Shown: one piece after another, positions 18,130 to 26,415 of the stretch
Layout of the letters: every line of letters begins with the position of its first letter
Numbering within the stretch: position 1 is the stretch's first letter
NCBI GenBank assembly: GCA_028724885.1
Contig: JAQYTJ010000037.1
Location: 1 to 44,546 of the forward strand
Reading direction: 5' to 3'
From: Bacteroidales bacterium
GTDB lineage: Bacteria; Bacteroidota; Bacteroidia; Bacteroidales; UBA932
Length of the DNA: 44,546 nucleotides
Made by a program: the position numbers and the translations under genes
The notes under the pieces: generated by a model
What the model was told of the DNA's origin: nothing
Databases searched by the model: none
What the model saw: only the letters and a program-made list of their open reading frames with translations

Positions 18130-20211
18130 TTACTGACAGATTTCGTAGCTATACAACGCATAAGAATCAGCAGCAGGGAGCGAGAATGTGACTTCGCCGC
18201 AGTGCCCTGCCTTGGCGGAAAAACTTTTCTTCCCCTTGCCGGAAATCAGCGTCAGCTTCACCCGCTTACCTGCTTCGAGCCACGTTTTAAGGGAAGCATT
18301 CTCTCGCTCGTTGCGTTCGCGGATTACTAGGAAATAGCCTTTCCCTTCTTGGACGCTCTGAAATCCCGTCCAAGAGGTCCCGGATGGTTCCTCTCCGATC
18401 GGGAAAATCATGCCGTCGTGGATATCAGCCTGATACTTGCGATAATTTTTGATTACCGGACCAATCTTGAATCCTTCCTCTGGCAGGTTGTGCGCCTGCA
18501 TCCAGGCAAGCGGCTGCGCCATCATAGTAATGGCGAAAAGATATTCAAAGTCATAACTGGCCGGAACGAACATGCCGCTGTATTTGTCAGTGCAGCGCCA
18601 ATTGTTCGGAAATTCCAACTGGAGGTTCTGCGCAGGGACATACTTTGAGAGCATCCATAGATTGCGCAGCGTGAGATACGGATAGTAGTTTCCCCAATCC
18701 GTGTAGCGGTTCTCTAGGAATATGTTCCCGTAGCTATTTTTGTAGAGATAACCGAAGCGACGGTCGGCCGTCACATCCAGATTGATGCAGACATCGTTGT
18801 CCAATGCTTCGGAGACCTTTCTGAAGAGGCTGTCTACACGGACTTCGGAAAGTTTGTTGTGGATGCGGAGCCCGTCGACCTTGAACGTGCGTATGCCGTA
18901 CAGCCGATTCAATCGAATGAGCCAGTCCGCATCGTTCGACCAACGTTCGTAGTTGTCGTAGTAGTTCGGTTCAAACCAGACGCAGACTTCGATTCCGAGC
19001 TTCGCAGCTTTCTCCATGATTGGAGTGAAACCGTTCGGGAAGCGAACCTTGTCTGGCAGCCAGTAGTACGGATTATCACGGTTATTCTTCGGTCCTGGTC
19101 CGTACAACGGAAGATTCGCCACTTCGGTCTGCCAGCCATAATCCAGCTGATAATGCGAGATACCAAGTCTGGCGCAGAGATCCAGCTCTTCCAGCACATA
19201 TTTCTCCGTAAGCGCCGAATAGGGGTCTGAACGGTCGCCCCAAGTGTTCATCATCACCATTTCGTCACGGGTGGCATAATGCTTCCGCAGACGGGATTGA
19301 TAGTTCTTCAAAGCACACAATGCGGAATATTCCGTCCCATCGTACACGCCCGTCACGGCGCTGTAACCTTGCGTCCAATGGTCAGGGGAGATGTCCTCGG
19401 AGCCAAGTCCCAGTCCAGTCATCCGAATTTGCCCAAACGCCGCCAGATAATCTCCACCCATGTACTTGAGCTGCGCGTTCGGAGACTGCGCTTCTTTCAA
19501 AAAGAAGAGTCCTTGATCCGATTCTTCATTTTTTGCAAACAGCAGATTGCCCCGATAGAGCCGTTCATAATATCCAATCGGATCCTCTTCCCGGACCAGA
19601 TTGTTCAGATGGTCGGTCATTTCGTACAGTTCAACGATACGATAGCGCCAGTGCTTGCCGGGCATCGAAACCTTTTCCATCACGGGAAGCAATTTCCGGA
19701 GATTCCCCATTCGGACGAAGTGGATGTCATGGACATTCTCCAGCAGAACTTTCGCATTATACCAGTCGGCGGCCGGCCTCCCCTTGAAGAAGAAATCGGA
19801 TGCAACGACGGGACAGTCCGGATAGAGCCGGATGACCCGCCTGATGCACAATTCATCCATCGAATACGTCACTGTTGCAGCTAAGAAGGCTTCGTGCGAT
19901 CTGTTTTCCGGCACGACATCCACGCTGAAAGAGATTAATTTCGCCTTTGCAGACTGCCAGGGAAGAGCCATGTCCGGTCCGTTCTCTTCGGAGATCCAGA
20001 CATGACCGCTCTCTTTGTTCACAATGGAACGCGTACTTAAATTTCCCCCGTTCCAATCGTATACGCGGCGCATGCACGCATTTTCAACCACCAACGAATC
20101 CGCCTTCAGCGAGATCAAACAGTCATTCAAAGTTCCCGACGATTCTTCCGCTCCGGAAACAGCAGCCGTTGTGCAGAAAGCAGCAATGGCCAAGATTCTT
20201 CCAAGGTTCAT
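18130..20211 (-). CDS. GH36-like alpha-galactosidase or alpha-N-acetylgalactosaminidase
   Basis: A secreted clan GH-D enzyme of about 693 residues. I chose the ATG at 20211 because it gives a compact signal peptide (MNLGRILAIAAF, cleavage near VSGA); in-frame ATGs at 20217 and 20253 would add 2 or 14 residues. The N-terminal beta-sandwich is followed by a TIM barrel with QLDYGWQ, KVRFPNGFTPIMEKAAKLGI and CVWFEPNYYDNY, a pattern typical of GH36. The likely nucleophile is the Asp of TFKVDGL (codon 18876-18874), and the likely acid is an Asp in INLDVTADRR. A beta-domain closes the protein. It is the last gene of PUL 3 and should cleave terminal alpha-linked Gal or GalNAc. Confidence 0.85.
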   Translation of the reverse strand: MNLGRILAIAAFCTTAAVSGAEESSGTLNDCLISLKADSLVVENACMRRVYDWNGGNLSTRSIVNKESGHVWISEENGPDMALPWQSAKAKLISFSVDVVPENRSHEAFLAATVTYSMDELCIRRVIRLYPDCPVVASDFFFKGRPAADWYNAKVLLENVHDIHFVRMGNLRKLLPVMEKVSMPGKHWRYRIVELYEMTDHLNNLVREEDPIGYYERLYRGNLLFAKNEESDQGLFFLKEAQSPNAQLKYMGGDYLAAFGQIRMTGLGLGSEDISPDHWTQGYSAVTGVYDGTEYSALCALKNYQSRLRKHYATRDEMVMMNTWGDRSDPYSALTEKYVLEELDLCARLGISHYQLDYGWQTEVANLPLYGPGPKNNRDNPYYWLPDKVRFPNGFTPIMEKAAKLGIEVCVWFEPNYYDNYERWSNDADWLIRLNRLYGIRTFKVDGLRIHNKLSEVRVDSLFRKVSEALDNDVCINLDVTADRRFGYLYKNSYGNIFLENRYTDWGNYYPYLTLRNLWMLSKYVPAQNLQLEFPNNWRCTDKYSGMFVPASYDFEYLFAITMMAQPLAWMQAHNLPEEGFKIGPVIKNYRKYQADIHDGMIFPIGEEPSGTSWTGFQSVQEGKGYFLVIRERNERENASLKTWLEAGKRVKLTLISGKGKKSFSAKAGHCGEVTFSLPAADSYALYSYEICQ

Positions 20212-20256
20212 AGGCATGTTTTTGTAAACGTAAAAAAGTTTATGGACGTTCATTGA

Positions 20257-21708
20257 TTACAAAGCCGCCACAAGAACTTCCAGTGGGGTAAGCGTTTTCT
20301 TACCCGACACAGGGAACGGCAGTTCGACGCTCCGGGACTTGTCCGTGTTGGCAACAATCACATATTTCTTTCCTTCGGCATCCTGCTTCACAAGTAGATG
20401 GAGATGCCCAGCCACTTTCTTGTCGATGGTCTGAAGCTTGATGACTGGAAGGTTCTCCTGCAGTTCTTCCAGCATCGGTTGTAGCGCCACAAAGACATCG
20501 GAAGGCTTGTGCAGATCGTTCCAGAACAGAATGCCTGTCGCACCGTGGATCAGCGAGACATAGATCTGGCACTTGACAAGCCGGACATAGTCCACAGGAT
20601 CCAAATTTTTCGGCTTTGCATAGCCGTTGCCGTCAAAATACAGCCAGACCGGCTTCCTTCCCAACCCGGCCTTCAGGGCATCCATCGTGACAGCGGACAG
20701 AATCGGATTGGCGGAAAAATCACTGAAAGCATTTATTGAGAAGACATCGCCATTGTTCTTATAGGCCTCTGCCACCTGCTTAACGTTCTCGAACCAGAGG
20801 CTTTTCAAGGTTTCAATCTCAATCTTGGCATAGGAATAATTCCCCTTGGCATCGAAGCTGTACACCGGAGTTCCATCATGTGCCTTGAAAAAGCCCAGCA
20901 AAGGATATTTCGTCTGTTTTCGCGCATTTTCATCCAGCAGGTCGTAAGGGACTTTGGCGGGCATGATGGCGTGCGACTTGAGGAAATTCTTTTCAAAAAA
21001 GAACGTGCTCCCTCTGCCATGACCAAGTAGGTCAACCAATACAACCGCCTCTGAAGCTTTTGATTTGATCCGCTCGTTGATCTTGTCTCCAGCAGAGGCG
21101 GGGATGTACCACTTGGACAGCCCGCCCAAGGCAATCTCGTCAATCGGAGCATACGCATGCGAGTAGTCCTTGAAGCGGTGCTCGTATTCTGCCACGGCCT
21201 CGTCCAGCATTTTCAAGAATGCAGGACTGTCAACATTCGCCTTCAGATATTGCATCCGGTAGTAATCCCGGTCTGCCGACGTTGGAAGTGCGGGTTCCCG
21301 ACCAGAAAAAGCATACACCGGCCATGCGAATCCAGAAATCGCCAGCAGCTTGTCCTTCATGTACGGCTGCAGGCATTTTGGATCCAAAATCATAACATTG
21401 CTGTTCGCAGTCCATTTTCGGAAGGCTTCCTCGTTCGCAGGATCCTTATCTGGTTCAGTTTTCAAGGCATAGCCCGGAACGCCCCAAAAACCGATTCCGA
21501 AAAATTTTTCCTTTTTTCCGGTCTCGGCATTGCGTCTGTATACCCAATCTTCGGTGTCCTGCGCCGGATTCACTTCCGGATTAGTGGGTTCTACCACATC
21601 CGGCTTTCCTCCGGGCATCGGTTCTTCCGTCTCTGACTCTTTCCCGGAACAAGAGAAAGAAACTGCCGTCATGAGCGACAGTACTGCGATAGTACTTAAT
21701 TTATTCAT
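20257..21708 (-). CDS. Lipoprotein with TIM-barrel-like domain, unassigned
   Basis: A 483-residue lipoprotein from the ATG at 21708; a longer reading from 21735 would overlap the upstream gene. Lipobox SFSC is followed by a Pro/Glu-rich linker (about residues 22-50), as in surface lipoproteins. The body has features of a glycosidase-like (beta/alpha)8 barrel: FFGIGFWGVPGYAL, then YAPIDEIALGGLSKWY, a mid strand FSINAFSDFSANP, KPVWLYFDGNG, and GATGILFWNDLHKP near the end, before a small beta-domain. I could not assign a GH family or catalytic pair. It sits 48 nt or less before the GH36-like gene and 11 nt after the DUF4998 gene. It may be an enzyme or a catalytically dead binding protein. Confidence 0.7.
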   Translation of the reverse strand: MNKLSTIAVLSLMTAVSFSCSGKESETEEPMPGGKPDVVEPTNPEVNPAQDTEDWVYRRNAETGKKEKFFGIGFWGVPGYALKTEPDKDPANEEAFRKWTANSNVMILDPKCLQPYMKDKLLAISGFAWPVYAFSGREPALPTSADRDYYRMQYLKANVDSPAFLKMLDEAVAEYEHRFKDYSHAYAPIDEIALGGLSKWYIPASAGDKINERIKSKASEAVVLVDLLGHGRGSTFFFEKNFLKSHAIMPAKVPYDLLDENARKQTKYPLLGFFKAHDGTPVYSFDAKGNYSYAKIEIETLKSLWFENVKQVAEAYKNNGDVFSINAFSDFSANPILSAVTMDALKAGLGRKPVWLYFDGNGYAKPKNLDPVDYVRLVKCQIYVSLIHGATGILFWNDLHKPSDVFVALQPMLEELQENLPVIKLQTIDKKVAGHLHLLVKQDAEGKKYVIVANTDKSRSVELPFPVSGKKTLTPLEVLVAAL

Positions 21709-21719
21709 TTTTAAATTAT

Positions 21720-23108
21720 TTAATCTACAATCCAATAATGATCCACATCAAAATCAAACTTCCAGAAATCGCCATTTTCATCAATAGCCAACAGTTTGTT
21801 TCCTACCGTGACCAAGCGCTGGAACCGGCTCCATCCTTGACCAATCTTGTTCTTTGCGATTAGGTAGCCCGATGTCGTGATCGGTAATTCCCAAAGATAG
21901 CCGTTCGAATCAATGACAAGCAAAGAAGAGTAATTGAACAGGGCATAGCGGTTAAATTTGAACTCCTTCGTGACGGTAGAGCCGTTGCCGCTATTCCATG
22001 TCGCATTGTTGTTGGCATACCAGACACGCAGGACTCCTTTGTCCAACGAGTAGAAGAAACCGCGTGCGGGAATGAAAGAAGGCATGTTGAAAGAACTACC
22101 GAAGCCCTTCTTCACGACAGCAAGCACAGGAGATTCAGCTGAAAGATCGAGCCTGTACATGTCGACTTTATTCTCCCGGGTGATGCCGATGTATTTATCA
22201 TCGTCGTAAAAGAAGAAGTCTCTAAAGTACGCCGGAGGAGCCAGTGCCGAAATCACCCTGCTCCGTACGAAAGAACCGTTTCCGTCCGGGTCATAGAAAA
22301 CCACATCACCGGACGCATTCCACTCGCACAGCGAACCTTCATGTTCAAAATAACGGTTTCCCAATCCATTCCCAATCGTAAGCTTGGTACCGCATTCTTC
22401 AATCACCTGCGGTGCTCTTACTGTTTGATAGTCGTTGTAGACCGTGTCGATCCCATCGGAGAGAAAGAAGACGGTCCTGAACTTTGCAGTTTCTCCATTC
22501 CGGAAATTCGGCAGTTCGATGGAATTCATATTGCGAGGGACTCGTAGCGTATGGCTTGTTCCGTCGGCATCGGAGTACTGGATTTCTATGTATTGCACAT
22601 TATCGCCTTCGACGCAGTCAGAGAAGATTAGCTTAAGAACGGACCGGCCATAGTCGAACTCTTTCGAACGCAAACGGAGCCCCTGCAGGCTCTCGGCGAA
22701 ATTCAGTCCCCAGCTAAAAACAGACAGCGAAGAATAGAGCGAACTCTCTCCAGAGCTGTTCGTATTCCTGAATTCATACAAGGAAGTTCCTTCAGGCAGG
22801 TTTTCCACGATTATGGAGTCCTTCTGGATGCCGGGGGTATTACGATGGAACGGTATCACGAGCGAATCTTTCCGCATGTTCCAATAGACGATCGTGCGTT
22901 CAATCCTCGGATCGGAACCAATGCTCCAGACAATCTTTGCGCGACCAAAGCCGGGGACGCACTTCAGCGAATCCACCTTCCCCAAATAGACCTGTTCTTC
23001 CTGACTAGCAAATTTTTTCTGAACGTCGTTCATCTTGTCGCATCCGACAAGAAGCATGAAGACCCACAAGAGGCCAAAGATAGTATGCAATGATTTCATT
23101 TTGTCCAT
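21720..23108 (-). CDS. DUF4998 lipoprotein with lectin-like propeller C-terminus
   Basis: A 462-residue lipoprotein with lipobox LLVGC (Cys about 23); an in-frame ATG at 23099 is an alternative start. Residues about 40-235 match DUF4998, including YLGKVDSLKCVPGFGRAKI, then IVWSIGSDPRIERTIVYWN. The C-terminal 200 residues contain short repeats such as GSLCEWNASGDVVFYDPDG, GVLRVWYANNNATWN, GYLWELPI and GDFWKFDFD, suggesting a tachylectin-like beta-propeller. Such proteins accompany SusCD pairs and probably bind ligand at the surface. It is flanked by the DUF5000-like gene (15 nt upstream) and the TIM-barrel lipoprotein. Confidence 0.75.
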   Translation of the reverse strand: MDKMKSLHTIFGLLWVFMLLVGCDKMNDVQKKFASQEEQVYLGKVDSLKCVPGFGRAKIVWSIGSDPRIERTIVYWNMRKDSLVIPFHRNTPGIQKDSIIVENLPEGTSLYEFRNTNSSGESSLYSSLSVFSWGLNFAESLQGLRLRSKEFDYGRSVLKLIFSDCVEGDNVQYIEIQYSDADGTSHTLRVPRNMNSIELPNFRNGETAKFRTVFFLSDGIDTVYNDYQTVRAPQVIEECGTKLTIGNGLGNRYFEHEGSLCEWNASGDVVFYDPDGNGSFVRSRVISALAPPAYFRDFFFYDDDKYIGITRENKVDMYRLDLSAESPVLAVVKKGFGSSFNMPSFIPARGFFYSLDKGVLRVWYANNNATWNSGNGSTVTKEFKFNRYALFNYSSLLVIDSNGYLWELPITTSGYLIAKNKIGQGWSRFQRLVTVGNKLLAIDENGDFWKFDFDVDHYWIVD

Positions 23109-23123
23109 TTTTAGTTCGTTGCA

Positions 23124-24398
23124 TTAATATTGGGGAACATTGTCATCTCCGTAGAGCGTGATTTCACCCAATGAAAAATAGTTATTAGTCGCGACGGGTA
23201 ACATAACCACCTGCCGGACGAAGAACCTTAGATACCGGACCGGATTCGCTTCTTCTGGTAGGTCAAATTCAGCTCCATTCGCAGCGAATGCGCGTTCGTC
23301 CGCCTTGACTGCGCGGTAATCCGGCCACATGTGCAAGCCGAGATACTGCCAGTCATCCTTGAAGGTATGCTCCGGCAGCGCCGTAGTAGGATTGACATCC
23401 AATATGCCTCCTTCCCGGACTGATTCTTCATCCAACCAATATGGTTTGTCTTTGAGCAGTTCGTAATCAATCTTGTCCGTACCCCAAAGTTCATAGCCGG
23501 TGATGTTCACCTGCCAGTATGGTTGATCGTGATTATATGGGTGCGTGACGATGCGGCTCAGCTTGACCACTTTTTTCAGGTCGATGGTGAACGATCGCCC
23601 ACTGGAACCCGATTTGGTCAACCAGCCGTTGAAGGAGACATTTCCTTGATTGTCCCACAAGTGGGATAATGAGTATCTGCTGTCCAGGTCTGTCGTATTG
23701 TCGTACGGAATCGAAGATCGAAAATCGGCGTAAGGTTTTTCTATGACCTTTTCAAACAACGGTGTCGTCATAAGACGGACGGTGTCAGAAGTATTTCCCC
23801 ATTTGTCTTCAAATGCGATGGCAAATTCTCGTTCTTCGTTTTCGAAGCCGCGGAAGGCATATTTGCCCTTTCCAAGGGAAGAGAAATAAACGGTCTGGGT
23901 CTCCAGCTCGTTGTTCTTGTCTTTGTTGTTCGCCATCAATCGAACCCCCAGCTCAGTACCGGAAGGATTGTCCCAAGTTGCGTAGACTCCGCCGAATGTC
24001 GCCTTGATTTTCAATGAATTCTTGGCGATGGACACCAGAGACTCAAGGGGCGTGAATTCGATTGAAAGCGGAGCAGACCGTTGCTCGTGTTTGTTGACCT
24101 TGTAGAGGTTCGCCTTGACTGGCATGGTGCTGTTGAAGCCCTCGATGGTGAGAGAGTTCTTGTGGACTGAAGACTTCTCGGTGAAAGTCTTTCCATTCCG
24201 TTCATATTCCGCCATGATGTACAGGATCTCTGGATCGTCCGGTATGGCGTAGGTGATGGTGGCCCCACCATTAATCGGAGTAACGGTATATTCCTCGAGC
24301 GGACCGACGTTCCATGAAGCCAGTTCCTTGTTTCTCTCGCATGAGGCAAGAGAGATGAACAGGAGGCTCGATGCCGCAATTATGTCAATTTTATTCAT
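23124..24398 (-). CDS. DUF4959/DUF5000-type surface lipoprotein
   Basis: A 424-residue lipoprotein with lipobox LASC (Cys about 20). Ig-like segments at about 35-115 (VTPINGGATITYAIPDDPEI) and 125-215 (VYATWDNPSGTELGVRL) fit the DUF4959/DUF5126 arrangement of Bacteroidota PULs. The C-terminal domain (about 240-420) resembles DUF5000 or an F5/8 type C discoidin fold, with FTIDLKKVVKLSRIVTHPY, YELWGTDKIDYELL and VRYLRFFVRQV. It is probably a glycan-binding protein beside SusD. It lies 36 nt after susD and 15 nt before the DUF4998 gene. No catalytic function is suggested. Confidence 0.82.
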   Translation of the reverse strand: MNKIDIIAASSLLFISLASCERNKELASWNVGPLEEYTVTPINGGATITYAIPDDPEILYIMAEYERNGKTFTEKSSVHKNSLTIEGFNSTMPVKANLYKVNKHEQRSAPLSIEFTPLESLVSIAKNSLKIKATFGGVYATWDNPSGTELGVRLMANNKDKNNELETQTVYFSSLGKGKYAFRGFENEEREFAIAFEDKWGNTSDTVRLMTTPLFEKVIEKPYADFRSSIPYDNTTDLDSRYSLSHLWDNQGNVSFNGWLTKSGSSGRSFTIDLKKVVKLSRIVTHPYNHDQPYWQVNITGYELWGTDKIDYELLKDKPYWLDEESVREGGILDVNPTTALPEHTFKDDWQYLGLHMWPDYRAVKADERAFAANGAEFDLPEEANPVRYLRFFVRQVVMLPVATNNYFSLGEITLYGDDNVPQY

Positions 24399-24434
24399 AA
24401 CAGTTGTTTTTTCATTAGTGATGCAAATTCAGAA

Positions 24435-26384
24435 TTACCAACCGTAGGTCTGAAGCATATTCGTGTTGATGCGCAGATCCTGATCCCGCAGCGGCCAGAG
24501 ATAGTCTTTGAAGGTCACTTCGCGTGCATCGGCATAGATAACGATTTTGTAGGCATCTTCGACATTCTTGCTGAGGTTATACCGTGTGACCGGCAGAGTC
24601 CAGTATTTGTCGGCAATCTTCCAGCGACGCACATCCCAGAAGCGCTGTCCCTCGAAGGCCAGTTCAATCAGCCGCTCCCTGCGGATGATTTCACGCATGC
24701 CGCTCTGTGTGGTAGGTTTGTCAGGATTGGAAGAATAGTCCGCCCAAGACTCCACCACTCCTTTGAGGCCGGCGCGGCTCCGAACGCGGTCAATCCACTC
24801 GTACACCTCGGGATCCGGCTTCGTTTTTATTTCGTTCAAGGCTTCGCTGTAAAGCAAGTAGAGATCGGCCAGGCGGATCAGTGGGAAACGGTAATCGTAG
24901 GCTGTATACGATTTATTATTGTCTCCCTGACTGGCGGAGGCTTCGAAAGGAACGATCTTCTTGACCCAGTAGCCGATCTGCTGCTTGTTCATCTCCCCTT
25001 CGCGCATCTTGATGAAAGGGCTAAAAGTCTCTCCTCCGTCCTTGGTAGTCGTGGACAGGGCATACAAGCCTCTGTCGAAGCCCAAATCTGCATAGAAACG
25101 AGGTTCCCGGTTGAAGTGCAGGTTGATCGTCGTCTCGCCGGTGGCGATATAAGACTCATGCTTATCCCCCGGCGTGGCCCGGCGCAGACTGTAGCGGTTG
25201 GCATAGTCATACGTCTTGTCCTCTTCAATGGGGACACCGTGATTGGAATAGAACAGATTGGACATCTGCCAAGAAGCGTTGTGGTAATTGACCAGCGCAC
25301 CTTGATCCTGCGCATACAGATACGGGAAGAACATCCGGATGACATTGCCCACAAAGCCTGTGGCGCCGGGCTTGTTGTTGTCGAATTGCTCCTGAGTCGC
25401 CCAGATAACGCCTGGGTTTTTGTCTATGTCTTCAGTAATCGCTTTCCGAATCGTCATCTCGGTCACAAGCGTGTCATTCATTCGGAAAGTCTGTGGTCCT
25501 CCCATATATTTGTTGAATTGGTAAAGTCGCATGCCGGCCGCATGGCATGTGTCGATAGCCGCCTTGATCGCAACCGCTGCGCGCTCCCACTTTTTCACAT
25601 CGTAGGTGTCTGGAATCAGCTGCCGGCCACGATTGTCCACCCAGTTCTTGTAGTCCGAATTTCCGTTGAAAAGCGAGCTGGCTCCCCAAGCCAGAACCTT
25701 GGCTTTAACGGCCATAGCAATAGGTGCCGTGATCCGACCCTGCTCAGAAGCCGGATCAGGCAGAACCAGCGGAAGATCCGGGATGGCTTCGTCCAGAAGT
25801 TCCACGATGTAGTTGACGCAGTCTTCGATTGGCTCGCGGTAGACTCTCAGTTCTTCAGGAGAAGCGGAAATCGGAATGTTTTTGCGGACGAGTACTATCG
25901 GACCATAGAGTTCCATGAGAAAGAAATGATAGTAGGCCTTCAGAAATTTGACTTCCGCAATCCAGCGAACCCGTTCTTCTCCCGTTAAATCTTGAGGCTT
26001 TTCGATGTTCTCAAGGAAGATGTTACAGTCCCGGATCGCAACATACATCGATTCTCCCCCCATCCGCCCCGACCAGTAGTTAAGGTATGGTTCGTTTGAG
26101 TTCTGCTGTCCCATGGAAATCTTGCCCGCATACGTATTTGCCGTCCGGCTTTCAAAACCGTAGTCAAATTCATCCCTGCTGGTGAACCAAGTCGGGTAAT
26201 AAGAGGAATTGGTGGGGTCCGGAAGGTGCGAATAACAAGTTCGGAGGAACTTTTCAGCAACCGACCGGTTTGAAAACACATGGTCCAAGGTCGCCGTGTC
26301 GTTCGGCACGACATCCAAGAAATTGCAGCCCGTAATCAATCCGGCAAGGGTCAGAGCAGTTGCTGCTTTTAATATTCTATTCAT
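24435..26384 (-). CDS. SusD/RagB-family nutrient-uptake lipoprotein (PUL 3)
   Basis: A 649-residue SusD homologue with lipobox LITGC (Cys about 20). The helical N-terminal part contains EVKFLKAYYHFFLMELYGPIV. The C-terminal RagB/SusD region has RFPLIRLADLYLLYSEALNE, IRRERLIELAFEGQRFWDVRRW and YLWPLRDQDLRINTNMLQTYGW. It differs clearly in length and sequence from the PUL 2 SusD, in keeping with a different ligand. It sits 31 nt after its SusC partner and starts a downstream series of binding lipoproteins and enzymes. Confidence 0.95.
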   Translation of the reverse strand: MNRILKAATALTLAGLITGCNFLDVVPNDTATLDHVFSNRSVAEKFLRTCYSHLPDPTNSSYYPTWFTSRDEFDYGFESRTANTYAGKISMGQQNSNEPYLNYWSGRMGGESMYVAIRDCNIFLENIEKPQDLTGEERVRWIAEVKFLKAYYHFFLMELYGPIVLVRKNIPISASPEELRVYREPIEDCVNYIVELLDEAIPDLPLVLPDPASEQGRITAPIAMAVKAKVLAWGASSLFNGNSDYKNWVDNRGRQLIPDTYDVKKWERAAVAIKAAIDTCHAAGMRLYQFNKYMGGPQTFRMNDTLVTEMTIRKAITEDIDKNPGVIWATQEQFDNNKPGATGFVGNVIRMFFPYLYAQDQGALVNYHNASWQMSNLFYSNHGVPIEEDKTYDYANRYSLRRATPGDKHESYIATGETTINLHFNREPRFYADLGFDRGLYALSTTTKDGGETFSPFIKMREGEMNKQQIGYWVKKIVPFEASASQGDNNKSYTAYDYRFPLIRLADLYLLYSEALNEIKTKPDPEVYEWIDRVRSRAGLKGVVESWADYSSNPDKPTTQSGMREIIRRERLIELAFEGQRFWDVRRWKIADKYWTLPVTRYNLSKNVEDAYKIVIYADAREVTFKDYLWPLRDQDLRINTNMLQTYGW

Positions 26385-26415
26385 TTTTCAAGCAATTTAA
26401 TTTCAACGAAATAAC

